From CAZSSH01 sp964609825 (lineage in GTDB: Bacteria; Verrucomicrobiota; Lentisphaeria; Victivallales; Victivallaceae): a DNA stretch of 64,000 nucleotides. A program made the position numbers and the translations under genes. The stretch is from contig CAZSSH010000010.1 in NCBI GenBank assembly GCA_964609825.1, forward strand, positions 434,001 to 498,000. Reading direction: 5' to 3'. Within the stretch, counting starts at the first letter, position 1; each line of letters begins with the position of its first letter. A model generated the notes under the pieces. The model made no database searches, was not told the origin of the DNA, and was given only the letters and a program-made list of their open reading frames with translations. This document shows, piece after piece, positions 8,886 through 17,408 of this stretch.

Positions 8886-10720
8886 GATAAAGCCTCTTTG
8901 ATGTTGGCGGCGATGGTGTCGATATCCATCCCGTGGTGTTGCCGAATTTCGCTGATTTTGCCGTGGCGGATAAGCTCGTTGGGCCAGCCGAAGTGCAAGA
9001 TTTTGCCGTGACTTTGCGCGGAAGCCAGCACGCTGTCCACCACCGAGGCCAAACCGCCCGTGAGGGTGTGATCCTCAATGGTGACAATCGCGCGGTCTTT
9101 ATGGCAGAGCAGTGTTTCGCGGTCAAACGGCGACAAAAAGCGGGTGTTGACCACTCCGGCGTCGATGTTGTCTTTGGCCAGCAATTGGGCGACTTCGAGT
9201 GCGGTGCCGACCTCGAGATTGGTTGCCCAGATCATCACGTCGCGTCCGTCTTTGACCATCTGTGCCTTGCCAAGCGTTAATGGCACGGCGGCGATTTCAC
9301 AATGGCAACCGCCGCGCGGGTAGCGGATGGCAATCGGTTTTTTGAGCTCATATGCGAATTTTAGCATGGCGTCAAGCTCGGCTTCGTCGGCCGGGGCCAT
9401 GACGGTTAAGCCGGGCATCGAGAGCAGAAAACCGAGATCGTAAATCCCGTGGTGCGTGGGGCCGTCCTCCACCGCGCCCGCCCGGTCAAGGGCAAAAATC
9501 ACCGGCAAATCGGCCAATACCACATCGTGGTAAATATTGTCCAATGCCCGCTGGATAAAGGTGCTGTAAATCGCCACCACCGGGCGCATGCCGCCCGCGG
9601 CCAAACCGGCCGCAAACGAGACCGCGTGCTCCTCGGCAATCCCGACGTCAAAAAATTGGCGGGGCAGTTTGTCGGCAAACTCTTTGAGCCCGGTGCCGCA
9701 AGCCATGGCCGCAGTGATGGCAACCATCTCGGGGTGGGTCGTGGCCAGCTCGATCATGCTTTCGCCGAAAGCTTTGGAAAAAGTCCGGCTGCCGTTGGGC
9801 GTAAGTTTTCCGTCCTCGACGCAAAAACCGCTCACACCGTGGTAATTCTCCGGGTCAGCCTCGGCAAATTTGTAGCCGAGCCCTTTGCGGGTGATGACGT
9901 GGATCAGAAACGGCCCCGGCAAGTCCCTGACGTTGCCGATGGTATGCAGTAATTTATCAAGATCGTTGCCGTCAATCGGCCCAAGGTAGCGGAAGCCGAG
10001 CTCCTCAAACACCACACCGGGGAGCAAAAAACCTTTGACCGACTCGGCAATCTTGCGGATGATCCGGTGGATGCGGTCGTGGCGCGGCAAAGTTTTGATC
10101 ACATCTTTGACCGTCTTTTTAAAGCGATTGTAGGGGCCGCCGGAAATCAGGCGGTTAAGGTAATTGGGCAAACCGCCCACGTTGGGCGAAATCGACATTT
10201 TGTTGTCGTTAAGAATCACGATCAGATTTTTGCCGTGGGCCTTGGCGTTGTTGAGACCCTCGAGTGAAATCCCGCAGTTGAGCGAGCCGTCGCCGACCAC
10301 CGCGACGACTTTGCCGCGCTCGCCTTTGAGCCAGTTGGCGGCGGCGATGCCGACGGCATTGGAAATCGCCACCCCGGCGTGGCCGGTGATGCATGGGTCA
10401 TACTCCGACTCGGCGGGGGTTGGAAATCCGGCGCAGCCGTTGACTTGCCGGAGTTGCTCAAATGCTTCCTTGCGCCCGGTCAAAAGTTTGTGGGCATAAG
10501 CTTGATGACCGACGTCAAAGAGTATTTTGTCGTTGGGAGTGTCAAAAAGATAATGCAGCGCCACGATGAGCTCCACCGCGCCCAGACTGGCCGCCAGATG
10601 GCCACCTTTGCCGCTCACGGTGTCAATGATGTTTTGGCGCAGCTCGGCGCAGAGTATCGGCAGCTCTCCGGGGGCCAGTTTTCGCAAATCGGCCGGGGAG
10701 TGGATATGGTTTAAAATCAT
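8882..10720 (-). CDS. dxs: 1-deoxy-D-xylulose-5-phosphate synthase
   Basis: First enzyme of the MEP isoprenoid pathway: pyruvate plus glyceraldehyde 3-phosphate give DXP, using ThDP. Visible are the N-terminal SGKGGHLAASLGAVEL, the ThDP motif GDGSLNCGISLEGLNNA, and the transketolase-type pyrimidine domain with DVGIAEEHAVSFAAGLA. The ATG at 10720 follows GAGGAAA; an upstream TTG at 10738 would destroy this site and is rejected. About 612 residues, normal for the family. First gene of the dxs-dgt pair, reading away from rmlD. Confidence 0.96.
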   Translation of the reverse strand: MILNHIHSPADLRKLAPGELPILCAELRQNIIDTVSGKGGHLAASLGAVELIVALHYLFDTPNDKILFDVGHQAYAHKLLTGRKEAFEQLRQVNGCAGFPTPAESEYDPCITGHAGVAISNAVGIAAANWLKGERGKVVAVVGDGSLNCGISLEGLNNAKAHGKNLIVILNDNKMSISPNVGGLPNYLNRLISGGPYNRFKKTVKDVIKTLPRHDRIHRIIRKIAESVKGFLLPGVVFEELGFRYLGPIDGNDLDKLLHTIGNVRDLPGPFLIHVITRKGLGYKFAEADPENYHGVSGFCVEDGKLTPNGSRTFSKAFGESMIELATTHPEMVAITAAMACGTGLKEFADKLPRQFFDVGIAEEHAVSFAAGLAAGGMRPVVAIYSTFIQRALDNIYHDVVLADLPVIFALDRAGAVEDGPTHHGIYDLGFLLSMPGLTVMAPADEAELDAMLKFAYELKKPIAIRYPRGGCHCEIAAVPLTLGKAQMVKDGRDVMIWATNLEVGTALEVAQLLAKDNIDAGVVNTRFLSPFDRETLLCHKDRAIVTIEDHTLTGGLASVVDSVLASAQSHGKILHFGWPNELIRHGKISEIRQHHGMDIDTIAANIKEALS

Positions 10721-10788
10721 GCGTGTGTTTTTCCTCAAATTTAATCATAATAAAATATATCATAACAAAAGATTTTTACAAATTGCGA

Positions 10789-10817
10789 TTGACAAAATCG
10801 TGTTGTATCGCTATATT
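10789..10817 (+). promoter_or_regulatory. Strong sigma70-type promoter of rmlD
   Basis: TTGACA (10789-10794), 17-bp spacer, TATATT (10812-10817). The rmlD start is at 10850 with a CAGGA site. Confidence 0.75.
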
Positions 10818-10849
10818 ATTGCAATCAAAACTCAATCAGGAATTTTACC

Positions 10850-11707
10850 ATGAAAATATTGTTGACCGGAGCCGACGGGCAATTGGGGCACGTGATTCGA
10901 AAAGTATCCAAACATCACGAAATCATCCCGGTCGACGTCGGTCAACTGGATATTTGTGATGCTGCCGCCGTTGACCGCTTTGTCGGCGAACTTCGCCCGC
11001 AAGTCATCATCAATGCCGCCGCCTACACCGCGGTGGACAAGGCTGAGAGCCAAAGTGAATTGGCCCACAACATCAACGCGGTCGGTCCCGCCAATCTTGC
11101 CGCCGCCGCCCAAAAATACCAGGCGCGTTTGCTGCATGTTTCCACCGATTACGTGTTTGACGGCCACAGTTTTCGCCCCTACGAGGTCGATGCAGCCACC
11201 AATCCCATGAGCGTTTACGGCAAAACCAAGCTCGACGGCGAAGTCGCCGTCCTTAACGGCTGCTCCGACCGTGCGATTGTCCGCACAGCGTGGCTTTACT
11301 CAGAGTTTGGCAACAACTTTGTCAAAACCATGCTGAAACTGATGAAAGAGCGCCCGGTGCTGAATGTCGTCGCCGACCAGATCGGGACGCCGACCGCCGC
11401 CGATACTTTGGCCAAGTGTCTCTTGATGCTGTCCGAAACCGGCGGGCAGGGGATTTATCATTGCACCGACGCCGGGGTGGCCAGCTGGTATGACTTTGCC
11501 TCTTCGATTCGCCGGGTGGGCGAGTGCGTGGGCTTGCTGCCCGAAACCGCCGCCCAAGTCCAGCCGATCCCGAGTACCGCGTATCCGACGCCGGCAGTGC
11601 GTCCGGTGTGCGCCGTCTTGAGCAAAAAACGTATTTATGAAGAGCTCAATTTTGAGCCTGTCCATTGGCAGAATAAATTACTCGAAGTGTTAAAGGAGAT
11701 CAAATAA
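10850..11707 (+). CDS. rmlD: dTDP-4-dehydrorhamnose reductase
   Basis: Last step of dTDP-L-rhamnose synthesis: NAD(P)H reduction of dTDP-4-keto-L-rhamnose. The N terminus GADGQLGHVI is the Rossmann motif, AAAYTAVDKAE and VSTDYVFDG are family signatures, and YGKTKLDGE carries the catalytic YxxxK. Length 285 is normal. Its partner rmlC is about 28 kb away on the other strand; rmlA and rmlB are not in the window. Followed directly by the UDP-sugar pyrophosphorylase gene (TAATG overlap) and then ftsW, which points to an envelope-related operon. Confidence 0.94.
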   Translation: MKILLTGADGQLGHVIRKVSKHHEIIPVDVGQLDICDAAAVDRFVGELRPQVIINAAAYTAVDKAESQSELAHNINAVGPANLAAAAQKYQARLLHVSTDYVFDGHSFRPYEVDAATNPMSVYGKTKLDGEVAVLNGCSDRAIVRTAWLYSEFGNNFVKTMLKLMKERPVLNVVADQIGTPTAADTLAKCLLMLSETGGQGIYHCTDAGVASWYDFASSIRRVGECVGLLPETAAQVQPIPSTAYPTPAVRPVCAVLSKKRIYEELNFEPVHWQNKLLEVLKEIK

Positions 11708-13134
11708 TGAAGGATTTTGCCGCGATCAAGGCCGAGTTGGACAAATTCGGTCAGAGCCATCTGTTGAAATTTTATGACTCATTGAGCGATGAGGACAAGC
11801 AGTCTTTGCTCAAAGAGTTGTCCGATATCGATTTTGCCGAAATGGATAAATTGATTAAGGAGTATGTGCTTAACAAGCCCAAAACCGCGATTCCGGCTGA
11901 TTTGGGGCCGGCGCCGTTTTATCCCCTGATTCCTAAAAATGCCGAACAAGCCAAGCTTTACAGCGATGCCAAAGCGCGGGGTGTCGAGCTTTTGAAAGCG
12001 GGAAAAGTCAGCTGTCTTACCGTCGCCGGGGGGCAGGGGACGCGCCTTGGCTTTGACGGACCCAAGGGGACTTACCCGATTGCGCCGGTGAGCGGCAAAA
12101 CTTTGTTTCAATACTTTGCCGAGTCGATCAAACGCACTGGCCAAAAGTACGGCAAACCGATCAGTTGGTACATCATGACCAGCTTGCTCAACAATCGGCA
12201 GACGGTTGACTTTTTTGAAGAAAACGAGTTCTTTGGCCTCGACAAGTCGCAGGTCTTTTTCTTTACCCAGGGCACCATGCCCGCGGTGGCCTATAACGGC
12301 AAACTCCTTTTGGGGAGCAAAAACGGTCTCTCGTTGTCGCCCGATGGCCACGGCGGGACCTTGCTTGCCTTGCGTAAATCCGGCGCCTTGGCCCGCATGA
12401 AACAGGAGGGGGTCGAGTATCTCTCGTATTTCCAGGTGGACAATCCGCTGATCCCGGTGGTGGACCCGTTGTTTGTCGGCTTGCACGATTTGGTCAAATC
12501 CCAGATGAGCGCCATCATGCTTGCCAAAACCGGCCCGTTTGAGAAACTGGGCAACTTTTGCGTCTCCAAAGGCCGCGTCGAGATCATCGAGTACAGCGAT
12601 TTGCCCGCCGACTTGGCGGAGAAACGCAATGCCGACGGGAGTCTGGCCTTTATCGCCGGGAGCCCGGCCATCCACGTGATTTCGCGTAATTTCGTCGAGG
12701 ACTTGACCAAAGGAGGGAGTCTCAAGCTCCCGTGGCACCGCGCCGACAAAAAGGTTCCGTTTGTGGACGAAGAGGGGCAAGGGGTTTCCCCGACCGAGCC
12801 CAACGCGGTGAAACTTGAGTCCTTTATTTTTGACGCGATGCCTTTGGCCGAGCATACGATGGTTTTGGAGGGCGACCGCAAGAGCGTGTTTGCCCCGACC
12901 AAAAACCCGACCGGGGTCGACTCGGTGGAGAGCTGCCGCGAGATGATCATGGAGCGCGATGCCCGCTATCTTGAGGCCGCCGGGGTCAAAGTCCCGCGTA
13001 CCGCCGATGGCAAACTCGCCGCCAAAATCGAGATTTCGCCGCTGGTGGCGGTTTCGGCCGACGACGTGGCAAGCTACGTCAAAAAAATCGGACTTACCGC
13101 GATTGACCAAGGCAGCACCAACTACCTCGTTTAA
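11707..13134 (+). CDS. UDPGP-family uridylyltransferase, UAP1-like (UDP-N-acetylhexosamine pyrophosphorylase)
   Basis: Makes a UDP-sugar from UTP and a sugar 1-phosphate. The nucleotide-binding loop TVAGGQGTRLGFDGPKG sits near residue 105. YFQVDNPLIPVVDP aligns with the UAP1 uridine/metal-binding region, and SFIFDAMPLAEHT with the conserved FxFD segment. This is the eukaryote-like UDPGP family and not GlmU, which has a LeuRS-like hexapeptide tail. UTP-glucose-1-phosphate activity is the alternative. It is translationally coupled to rmlD and precedes an FtsW/RodA gene, so a role in envelope precursor supply is likely. Length 475. Confidence 0.85.
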   Translation: MKDFAAIKAELDKFGQSHLLKFYDSLSDEDKQSLLKELSDIDFAEMDKLIKEYVLNKPKTAIPADLGPAPFYPLIPKNAEQAKLYSDAKARGVELLKAGKVSCLTVAGGQGTRLGFDGPKGTYPIAPVSGKTLFQYFAESIKRTGQKYGKPISWYIMTSLLNNRQTVDFFEENEFFGLDKSQVFFFTQGTMPAVAYNGKLLLGSKNGLSLSPDGHGGTLLALRKSGALARMKQEGVEYLSYFQVDNPLIPVVDPLFVGLHDLVKSQMSAIMLAKTGPFEKLGNFCVSKGRVEIIEYSDLPADLAEKRNADGSLAFIAGSPAIHVISRNFVEDLTKGGSLKLPWHRADKKVPFVDEEGQGVSPTEPNAVKLESFIFDAMPLAEHTMVLEGDRKSVFAPTKNPTGVDSVESCREMIMERDARYLEAAGVKVPRTADGKLAAKIEISPLVAVSADDVASYVKKIGLTAIDQGSTNYLV

Positions 13135-13146
13135 GGCAAATATAAT

Positions 13147-14373
13147 ATGAACGTCCTCCCCAACGACGACATTCGCAAATTTACCACCAATGTGGACAAC
13201 GATATCTCGTCGATCCACTATGCGCGGGCGATGCTCATTACCGTCACCGTGCTGACGGTCTTCGGGCTTACCATGCTCTACTCGGCCAGCTACGGCACGG
13301 CCGGGCTCAAATTCTTCCGCAACCAGCTGCTGTGGCTGGTGATGGGCATGGCGGGAGGTGGCGTGGCGTTTGTCCTCGGGTACCGCAAATTGACCAATTA
13401 CAGCTTGGTCTTTATGGGGATTTCGTTCATTTTGCTCTTAATCGCGGCTTTGTGTTTCCCGCCGGTCAACGGAGCCTGCCGCTGGATTAAATTTCGCCTT
13501 GCAGGGATGGATCTAAGCATCCAACCCTCGGAGTTTGCCAAAATCGCGGTGGCATTGTTTGTCGCCAAGTATTGCTCGGAGAATCTGCGTACCTTTAATG
13601 ATTTGCGCGGCCGTCACGGCATGCTGCCTCTGGCGGCCATCGCCGGGATGGTCATTGCCGGGGTATTGTTGGGCAAAGACTTGGGGACGACCGTATTGAT
13701 TGCCACCATGGCGATTGCGATTACGGTGGCGGCGGGATTGTATTTACGATACATGATTTTTCCGGCCATCGGCGCGACGCTGATCGGGGTTTATATTTAC
13801 TTTTTTAACCCGACGCGACTGGCGCGGGTGACCTCGTTTACCCAACCCGAGCTGGTGCAGCAGGACTCGGGGTACCAGTTGTGGAACTCACTCTTGGCCC
13901 TCGGCTCCGGCAATTGGTTCGGCATCGGCTTTATGGAGAGCCGCCTCAAGGCTAAGTATCTACCCGAGGCGCACACCGACTTTATTTTGGCCATCGTCGG
14001 CGAGGAGCTCGGCTATCTGGGGATGATTTCGGTGATTTTACTTTATTCGCTGTTTGCCTATTATGCCTTAAAAATCAGCATCAAGTCGGATTCGCGGCTG
14101 GGGATATTGCTCGGTTTCGGTTTGACGGTTGGGATCGTGCTGCAGGCGGTGATCAACATTGCCGTGATCTCCGGCTCGGCCCCGACCAAAGGGATGCCGG
14201 CACCTTTTATCAGCTACGGCGGCAGTAACTTGATGGCAAGTTTGATTGCCATCGGCATCCTGCTCTCGATTGCCGCCGACACCGCCAGCCCCGGCTACAA
14301 CGAGCGTTATTTGGAGATCATCCGGCGCAAGCTCTCCTTTTTGCCGTGGTGGAAAGATTACCGGCAAAAATAA
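13147..14373 (+). CDS. ftsW: FtsW/RodA/SpoVE-family peptidoglycan glycan polymerase (SEDS), FtsW type
   Basis: An integral membrane SEDS glycosyltransferase that polymerises lipid II with a class B PBP. About ten hydrophobic segments are visible. Family marks are GLTMLYSASYGTAG near the first segment, QPSEFAKIAVALFVAKY, GKDLGTTVLI, the EAHTDFILAIVGEELGYLG loop (catalytic-region aspartate), and PAPFISYGGSNL near the C terminus. It has a ~40-residue cytoplasmic N terminus. There is no dcw cluster around it, so FtsW versus RodA is by motif resemblance only. Ends 80 bp before the lipoprotein cluster, which appears to have its own promoter. Confidence 0.9.
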   Translation: MNVLPNDDIRKFTTNVDNDISSIHYARAMLITVTVLTVFGLTMLYSASYGTAGLKFFRNQLLWLVMGMAGGGVAFVLGYRKLTNYSLVFMGISFILLLIAALCFPPVNGACRWIKFRLAGMDLSIQPSEFAKIAVALFVAKYCSENLRTFNDLRGRHGMLPLAAIAGMVIAGVLLGKDLGTTVLIATMAIAITVAAGLYLRYMIFPAIGATLIGVYIYFFNPTRLARVTSFTQPELVQQDSGYQLWNSLLALGSGNWFGIGFMESRLKAKYLPEAHTDFILAIVGEELGYLGMISVILLYSLFAYYALKISIKSDSRLGILLGFGLTVGIVLQAVINIAVISGSAPTKGMPAPFISYGGSNLMASLIAIGILLSIAADTASPGYNERYLEIIRRKLSFLPWWKDYRQK

Positions 14374-14399
14374 TTTCGTATTTTTGTTTGCAAACTTGC

Positions 14400-14428
14400 T
14401 TGCATTAATCAAATCCTCCCCTTATTGT
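14400..14428 (+). promoter_or_regulatory. Candidate promoter of the lipoprotein cluster
   Basis: TTGCAT (14400-14405), 17-bp spacer, TATTGT (14423-14428). A very strong site, GGGGGAGGA, precedes the ATG at 14455. Confidence 0.45.
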
Positions 14429-14454
14429 AATACCAATACACCGGGGGAGGAATT

Positions 14455-15417
14455 ATGACCAGATTTTTATGCATCACAAGTGGTCTTGTTTTGCTGGCCG
14501 GTTGCTCTTCGCAGCCGTCGCCGTATGATCGGGAGGTCAGGCAACAGCTGACTGAGATCAACGCGTCACTTCAGGAAATTGCCAAAAAGTCACGAATGTC
14601 AAAAATTAAAATTGACATGGCAACTCCTTACAGCCAAAAAGAGCTCGATTTTTTGTCCGAGCTCAAGCCGCTGCCGGAGCAGCCGACCACGGCTCAAGTC
14701 AAAGAGTATGCCGCCAGTATTTATGCCGCGGCCAACAATCGTCAGGTAGTGAGCAACTCCGATGCATTCGCCATGGCGGTCAAAGCGATACCTCCCGGTT
14801 TTTTGCCGGAGCTGACACCATATTTAAACCATTATTACTTTTACTCCAGTCTCCCCAACTGGCTTACGCCGGCAGACAAAGCGGTTATCCTGCAAAAATT
14901 GCCCGATGAGCCGAATTTGCTCAAGTGTGTCGAATATATTCCCTGCGATTACGCCGAGTTGCGCGAGCCGCTGTTTAAAATGTTGCAAAAAAACGACAAA
15001 CCGCTTTGGGGCATTCCGGCGCCTTATGTGGATTTGCTGGTCAATGACCCGGAGTATAAAGATCAAATCGAGTCCTGGGTTTGTCAAAGAGCCAACTTAT
15101 ATTCGCTGGCCGGGGTGATTGCCAAGCGCGATAAAAATGATCGGATTTATGAAAAACTGTGGATCGCTTATCCGGTGAATCGGCAAAAAATTCCTTATCC
15201 ATTGATTTTAAGGATGTTGAATACCGGCAAGCCGGACGCGGTCACAGTGTTGATCGACCATCTCAAAAAAGAGCAAAAAATTTCGGACTACAATCGTTTC
15301 TCTTTGACGGAAATATTCCCTGAGCTGCCGCCGGACGGGACGGTTGACTGGTTTGTCACCAATGAGAAAATGTTCCAATTCAGCTCCGATGATAAAAAGT
15401 TTTACCTGCAAAAATAA
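14455..15417 (+). CDS. Lipoprotein of an unnamed family, paralog A1
   Basis: Function unknown. The N terminus is a lipoprotein signal ending LLAGC (lipobox), so the protein is anchored by lipid in the envelope. A short amphipathic heptad-like stretch (EVRQQLTEINASLQEI) follows, then ELKPLPEQPT. The body is helical, with AIPPGFLPELTPYL, LPDEPNLLKC and a C-terminal VDWFVTNEKMFQF...YLQK. It is clearly paralogous to the gene at 16439 (AIPPGYIIELAPYL, LPEEPILLKC) and shares only the head and tail design with 15430 and 17409. First gene of four co-directional genes with 7-16 bp gaps. The tail resembles that of some HEAT-repeat proteins, so a helical-repeat scaffold is plausible but unproven. Confidence 0.8.
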   Translation: MTRFLCITSGLVLLAGCSSQPSPYDREVRQQLTEINASLQEIAKKSRMSKIKIDMATPYSQKELDFLSELKPLPEQPTTAQVKEYAASIYAAANNRQVVSNSDAFAMAVKAIPPGFLPELTPYLNHYYFYSSLPNWLTPADKAVILQKLPDEPNLLKCVEYIPCDYAELREPLFKMLQKNDKPLWGIPAPYVDLLVNDPEYKDQIESWVCQRANLYSLAGVIAKRDKNDRIYEKLWIAYPVNRQKIPYPLILRMLNTGKPDAVTVLIDHLKKEQKISDYNRFSLTEIFPELPPDGTVDWFVTNEKMFQFSSDDKKFYLQK

Positions 15418-15429
15418 CCGGGAGAAAAT

Positions 15430-16431
15430 ATGATGAAACAATACACCCTTGCCGCTGCCGCCGGAGCCATGATGTTTATTTGCGGTTGCCAGTCCTCTTC
15501 GCAACCCACTGCCGCCGAGCAGGAAATATTGTCACAATTAAAAGAGATCAATGCATCATTAAAAGAAATCGCCAAAAGTACGCCGTCGGCCAGTGCGCCA
15601 TCGCCGGACAGTGGTTTTGTCCCGGTAAAGAGCGACTCGGCCAAACTTGCCAAAATTAAACCGTTGCCCGACAATCCGACCGATGCGGATATCCGCAGTT
15701 ATATCGAGGCGATCCAAACCGCTTCCGTCGGCCAAAACAATTTCACCCCCGGTGATCCGCAAGTTGGGTTATACCGCAAGATCGGTACCGGCCATTTTAA
15801 AGTATGGCTGCCCTATCTGGGAGGCGAGCACAATAATAATTACCATTTATACAGTGCCGCGCCGTCATTGTTGAGCGACGAGGACAAAGCCGAGGCGATT
15901 AAGCAATTGTCCTCATATCCCAATTTGGCCGACGCCATCGTAAAAAAAGGATGGGGTAACGATGCCAAGGACGGGATTTTTACCATCGCCGCCGCTACCA
16001 ACAATCCTTATATGCTGATGCAAGTTTTAAAAACGTATACCAAAACTCCCGAGGATCGGCAACGATTGACCGATTTGTATTTGAAGCGGTCCGAATTCGC
16101 CGATTTATATAAAACCGTGTCTTTGTTTGAAGGCGCCGATGCCGGCAAGCTGGCGCAAACGGCATGGGAAAACCAAAAATTTAACAGCAACAATTGGAAT
16201 CGGGTTGTGATTGCCACCCGGGCGGCCAGTTTCGGCAACAAAGATGCTCTGGGGGCGGCCATCAATGCTTACGCTTCTCAGCCCAATGATTACATTGATC
16301 AGGATACGGCGATGCTGCTGACGCAGGCGACCGGACAGATTCTCAACAAACAAGCCCTTCGCAAATGGTATCTCGACAATCAGGATAAATTAGTTTACAA
16401 CGCCGAAAAACGCCGGTTTGAAGTCAAGTGA
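15430..16431 (+). CDS. Lipoprotein of an unnamed family, paralog B1
   Basis: Function unknown. The signal peptide ends in CGC (lipid Cys near residue 20). LSQLKEINASLKEIAK follows, nearly the same as in the A1 neighbour, then a Ser/Pro linker and IKPLPDNPTDADIRSYI. The helical body carries KTPEDRQRLTDLYL, TRAASFGN, ATGQILNKQALRKWY and the end YNAEKRRFEVK. Its true sister is the gene at 17409, which repeats each of these motifs. The start ATG-ATG at 15430 follows GGGAG. The gap from A1 is 12 bp and to A2 7 bp, so the four genes are almost certainly one transcript. Confidence 0.8.
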   Translation: MMKQYTLAAAAGAMMFICGCQSSSQPTAAEQEILSQLKEINASLKEIAKSTPSASAPSPDSGFVPVKSDSAKLAKIKPLPDNPTDADIRSYIEAIQTASVGQNNFTPGDPQVGLYRKIGTGHFKVWLPYLGGEHNNNYHLYSAAPSLLSDEDKAEAIKQLSSYPNLADAIVKKGWGNDAKDGIFTIAAATNNPYMLMQVLKTYTKTPEDRQRLTDLYLKRSEFADLYKTVSLFEGADAGKLAQTAWENQKFNSNNWNRVVIATRAASFGNKDALGAAINAYASQPNDYIDQDTAMLLTQATGQILNKQALRKWYLDNQDKLVYNAEKRRFEVK

Positions 16432-16438
16432 GGCTTTT

Positions 16439-17392
16439 ATGAAACTACTGTTGTTGCTGATCGCCGGTTTGCTGCTCTTGACCGGTTGCGGGCCGTCGGA
16501 GGACGAGCGCGAGATCAAGCAGCAACTGGCCGAAATCAAGGCGGCGCTGTCGCAATTGTCGCAACCGCCGCAACTGCCGCCAAGCGCGGTAGGAGAGGAG
16601 AACAAACCGGCCGATGACAAAGTTATCGAGTTGCCCAAGTTGCCGGACAAGCCGACCGCAAAGGACGTCAAAGCGTATGCAGGCAAACTTTTAAAATACT
16701 GGAATGAAACCTCTATCAATCATCACGACTATAGTGCGTATGACACTGCTGTTGATGCAATTCCGCCCGGTTATATTATTGAGCTGGCACCTTATCTGGA
16801 TGATTATAACTTTAGCAAAAAGATTCCCGATTGGTTGGTGGATGAGGACAAAGAGCGGATTCTAAAAAAACTGCCGGAGGAGCCTATTTTATTGAAGTGT
16901 TTGCCCTATATGCCCTATCGTTATGAGGACTTGCGCGGACCAATGCTGGCGATGCTGCGAGGTAAAAATAAAACGCGGGGTCGCATTCCGCAAGCGTATG
17001 TCGAGATGCTGGTGTGCGATCAGGAAGTCTGCGGGCAAATAAAGCAACTTTTGTTTCAAAATCCAGATCTCTATTTTTTTGCCGATGCCTTTGCCAAGCG
17101 TGACGGCAATCAACTTATTTACGATCAAGTGTGGAAAAGTTATGTTTTGACCAAACAGCAGATTCCGTCGGATGCGATTTATGCGCGTTTGGCGGACGGC
17201 AAAACGGATGCCATTGCTGTTTTAATCAAAGATTTGGTGGAAAATAAGGAGCCGATGTGCGTTTGTCATAATTATACCGTTTTATTTCCCGATTTTAAAG
17301 GCGATTGGGCAGATTTGGGACAATGGCTCTCGAAGCACCAAAATCAATTGGTGTTTAACGCCAAAGACCAAAAATATTATTTGGCTAAATAA
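16439..17392 (+). CDS. Lipoprotein of an unnamed family, paralog A2
   Basis: Function unknown. The start at 16439 (MKLLLLLIAGL) is chosen because GAGG lies just before it and the signal peptide then ends in a canonical LLTGC lipobox; an upstream TTG would bury the signal. A short coiled segment (EIKQQLAEIKAALSQL) is followed by a Pro-rich linker and LPKLPDKPTAKDVKAY. The body matches A1: DAIPPGYIIELAPYLDDY, KKLPEEPILLKCLPYMPY and a KRDGNQLIYDQVW stretch like A1's KRDKNDRIYEKLW. The C terminus LSKHQNQLVFNAKDQKYYLAK matches the end of all four paralogs (W/L..N..L.FNA..). About 317 residues. Confidence 0.8.
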   Translation: MKLLLLLIAGLLLLTGCGPSEDEREIKQQLAEIKAALSQLSQPPQLPPSAVGEENKPADDKVIELPKLPDKPTAKDVKAYAGKLLKYWNETSINHHDYSAYDTAVDAIPPGYIIELAPYLDDYNFSKKIPDWLVDEDKERILKKLPEEPILLKCLPYMPYRYEDLRGPMLAMLRGKNKTRGRIPQAYVEMLVCDQEVCGQIKQLLFQNPDLYFFADAFAKRDGNQLIYDQVWKSYVLTKQQIPSDAIYARLADGKTDAIAVLIKDLVENKEPMCVCHNYTVLFPDFKGDWADLGQWLSKHQNQLVFNAKDQKYYLAK

Positions 17393-17408
17393 TTGGCTGG
17401 GGGAAACT

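Noticed and set aside
11779..13218. Long open frame (479 codons) on the minus strand
   Set aside because: It lies antisense to the UAP1-like gene, which has clear motifs; the product is rich in His, Arg and Gly as expected for a shadow.
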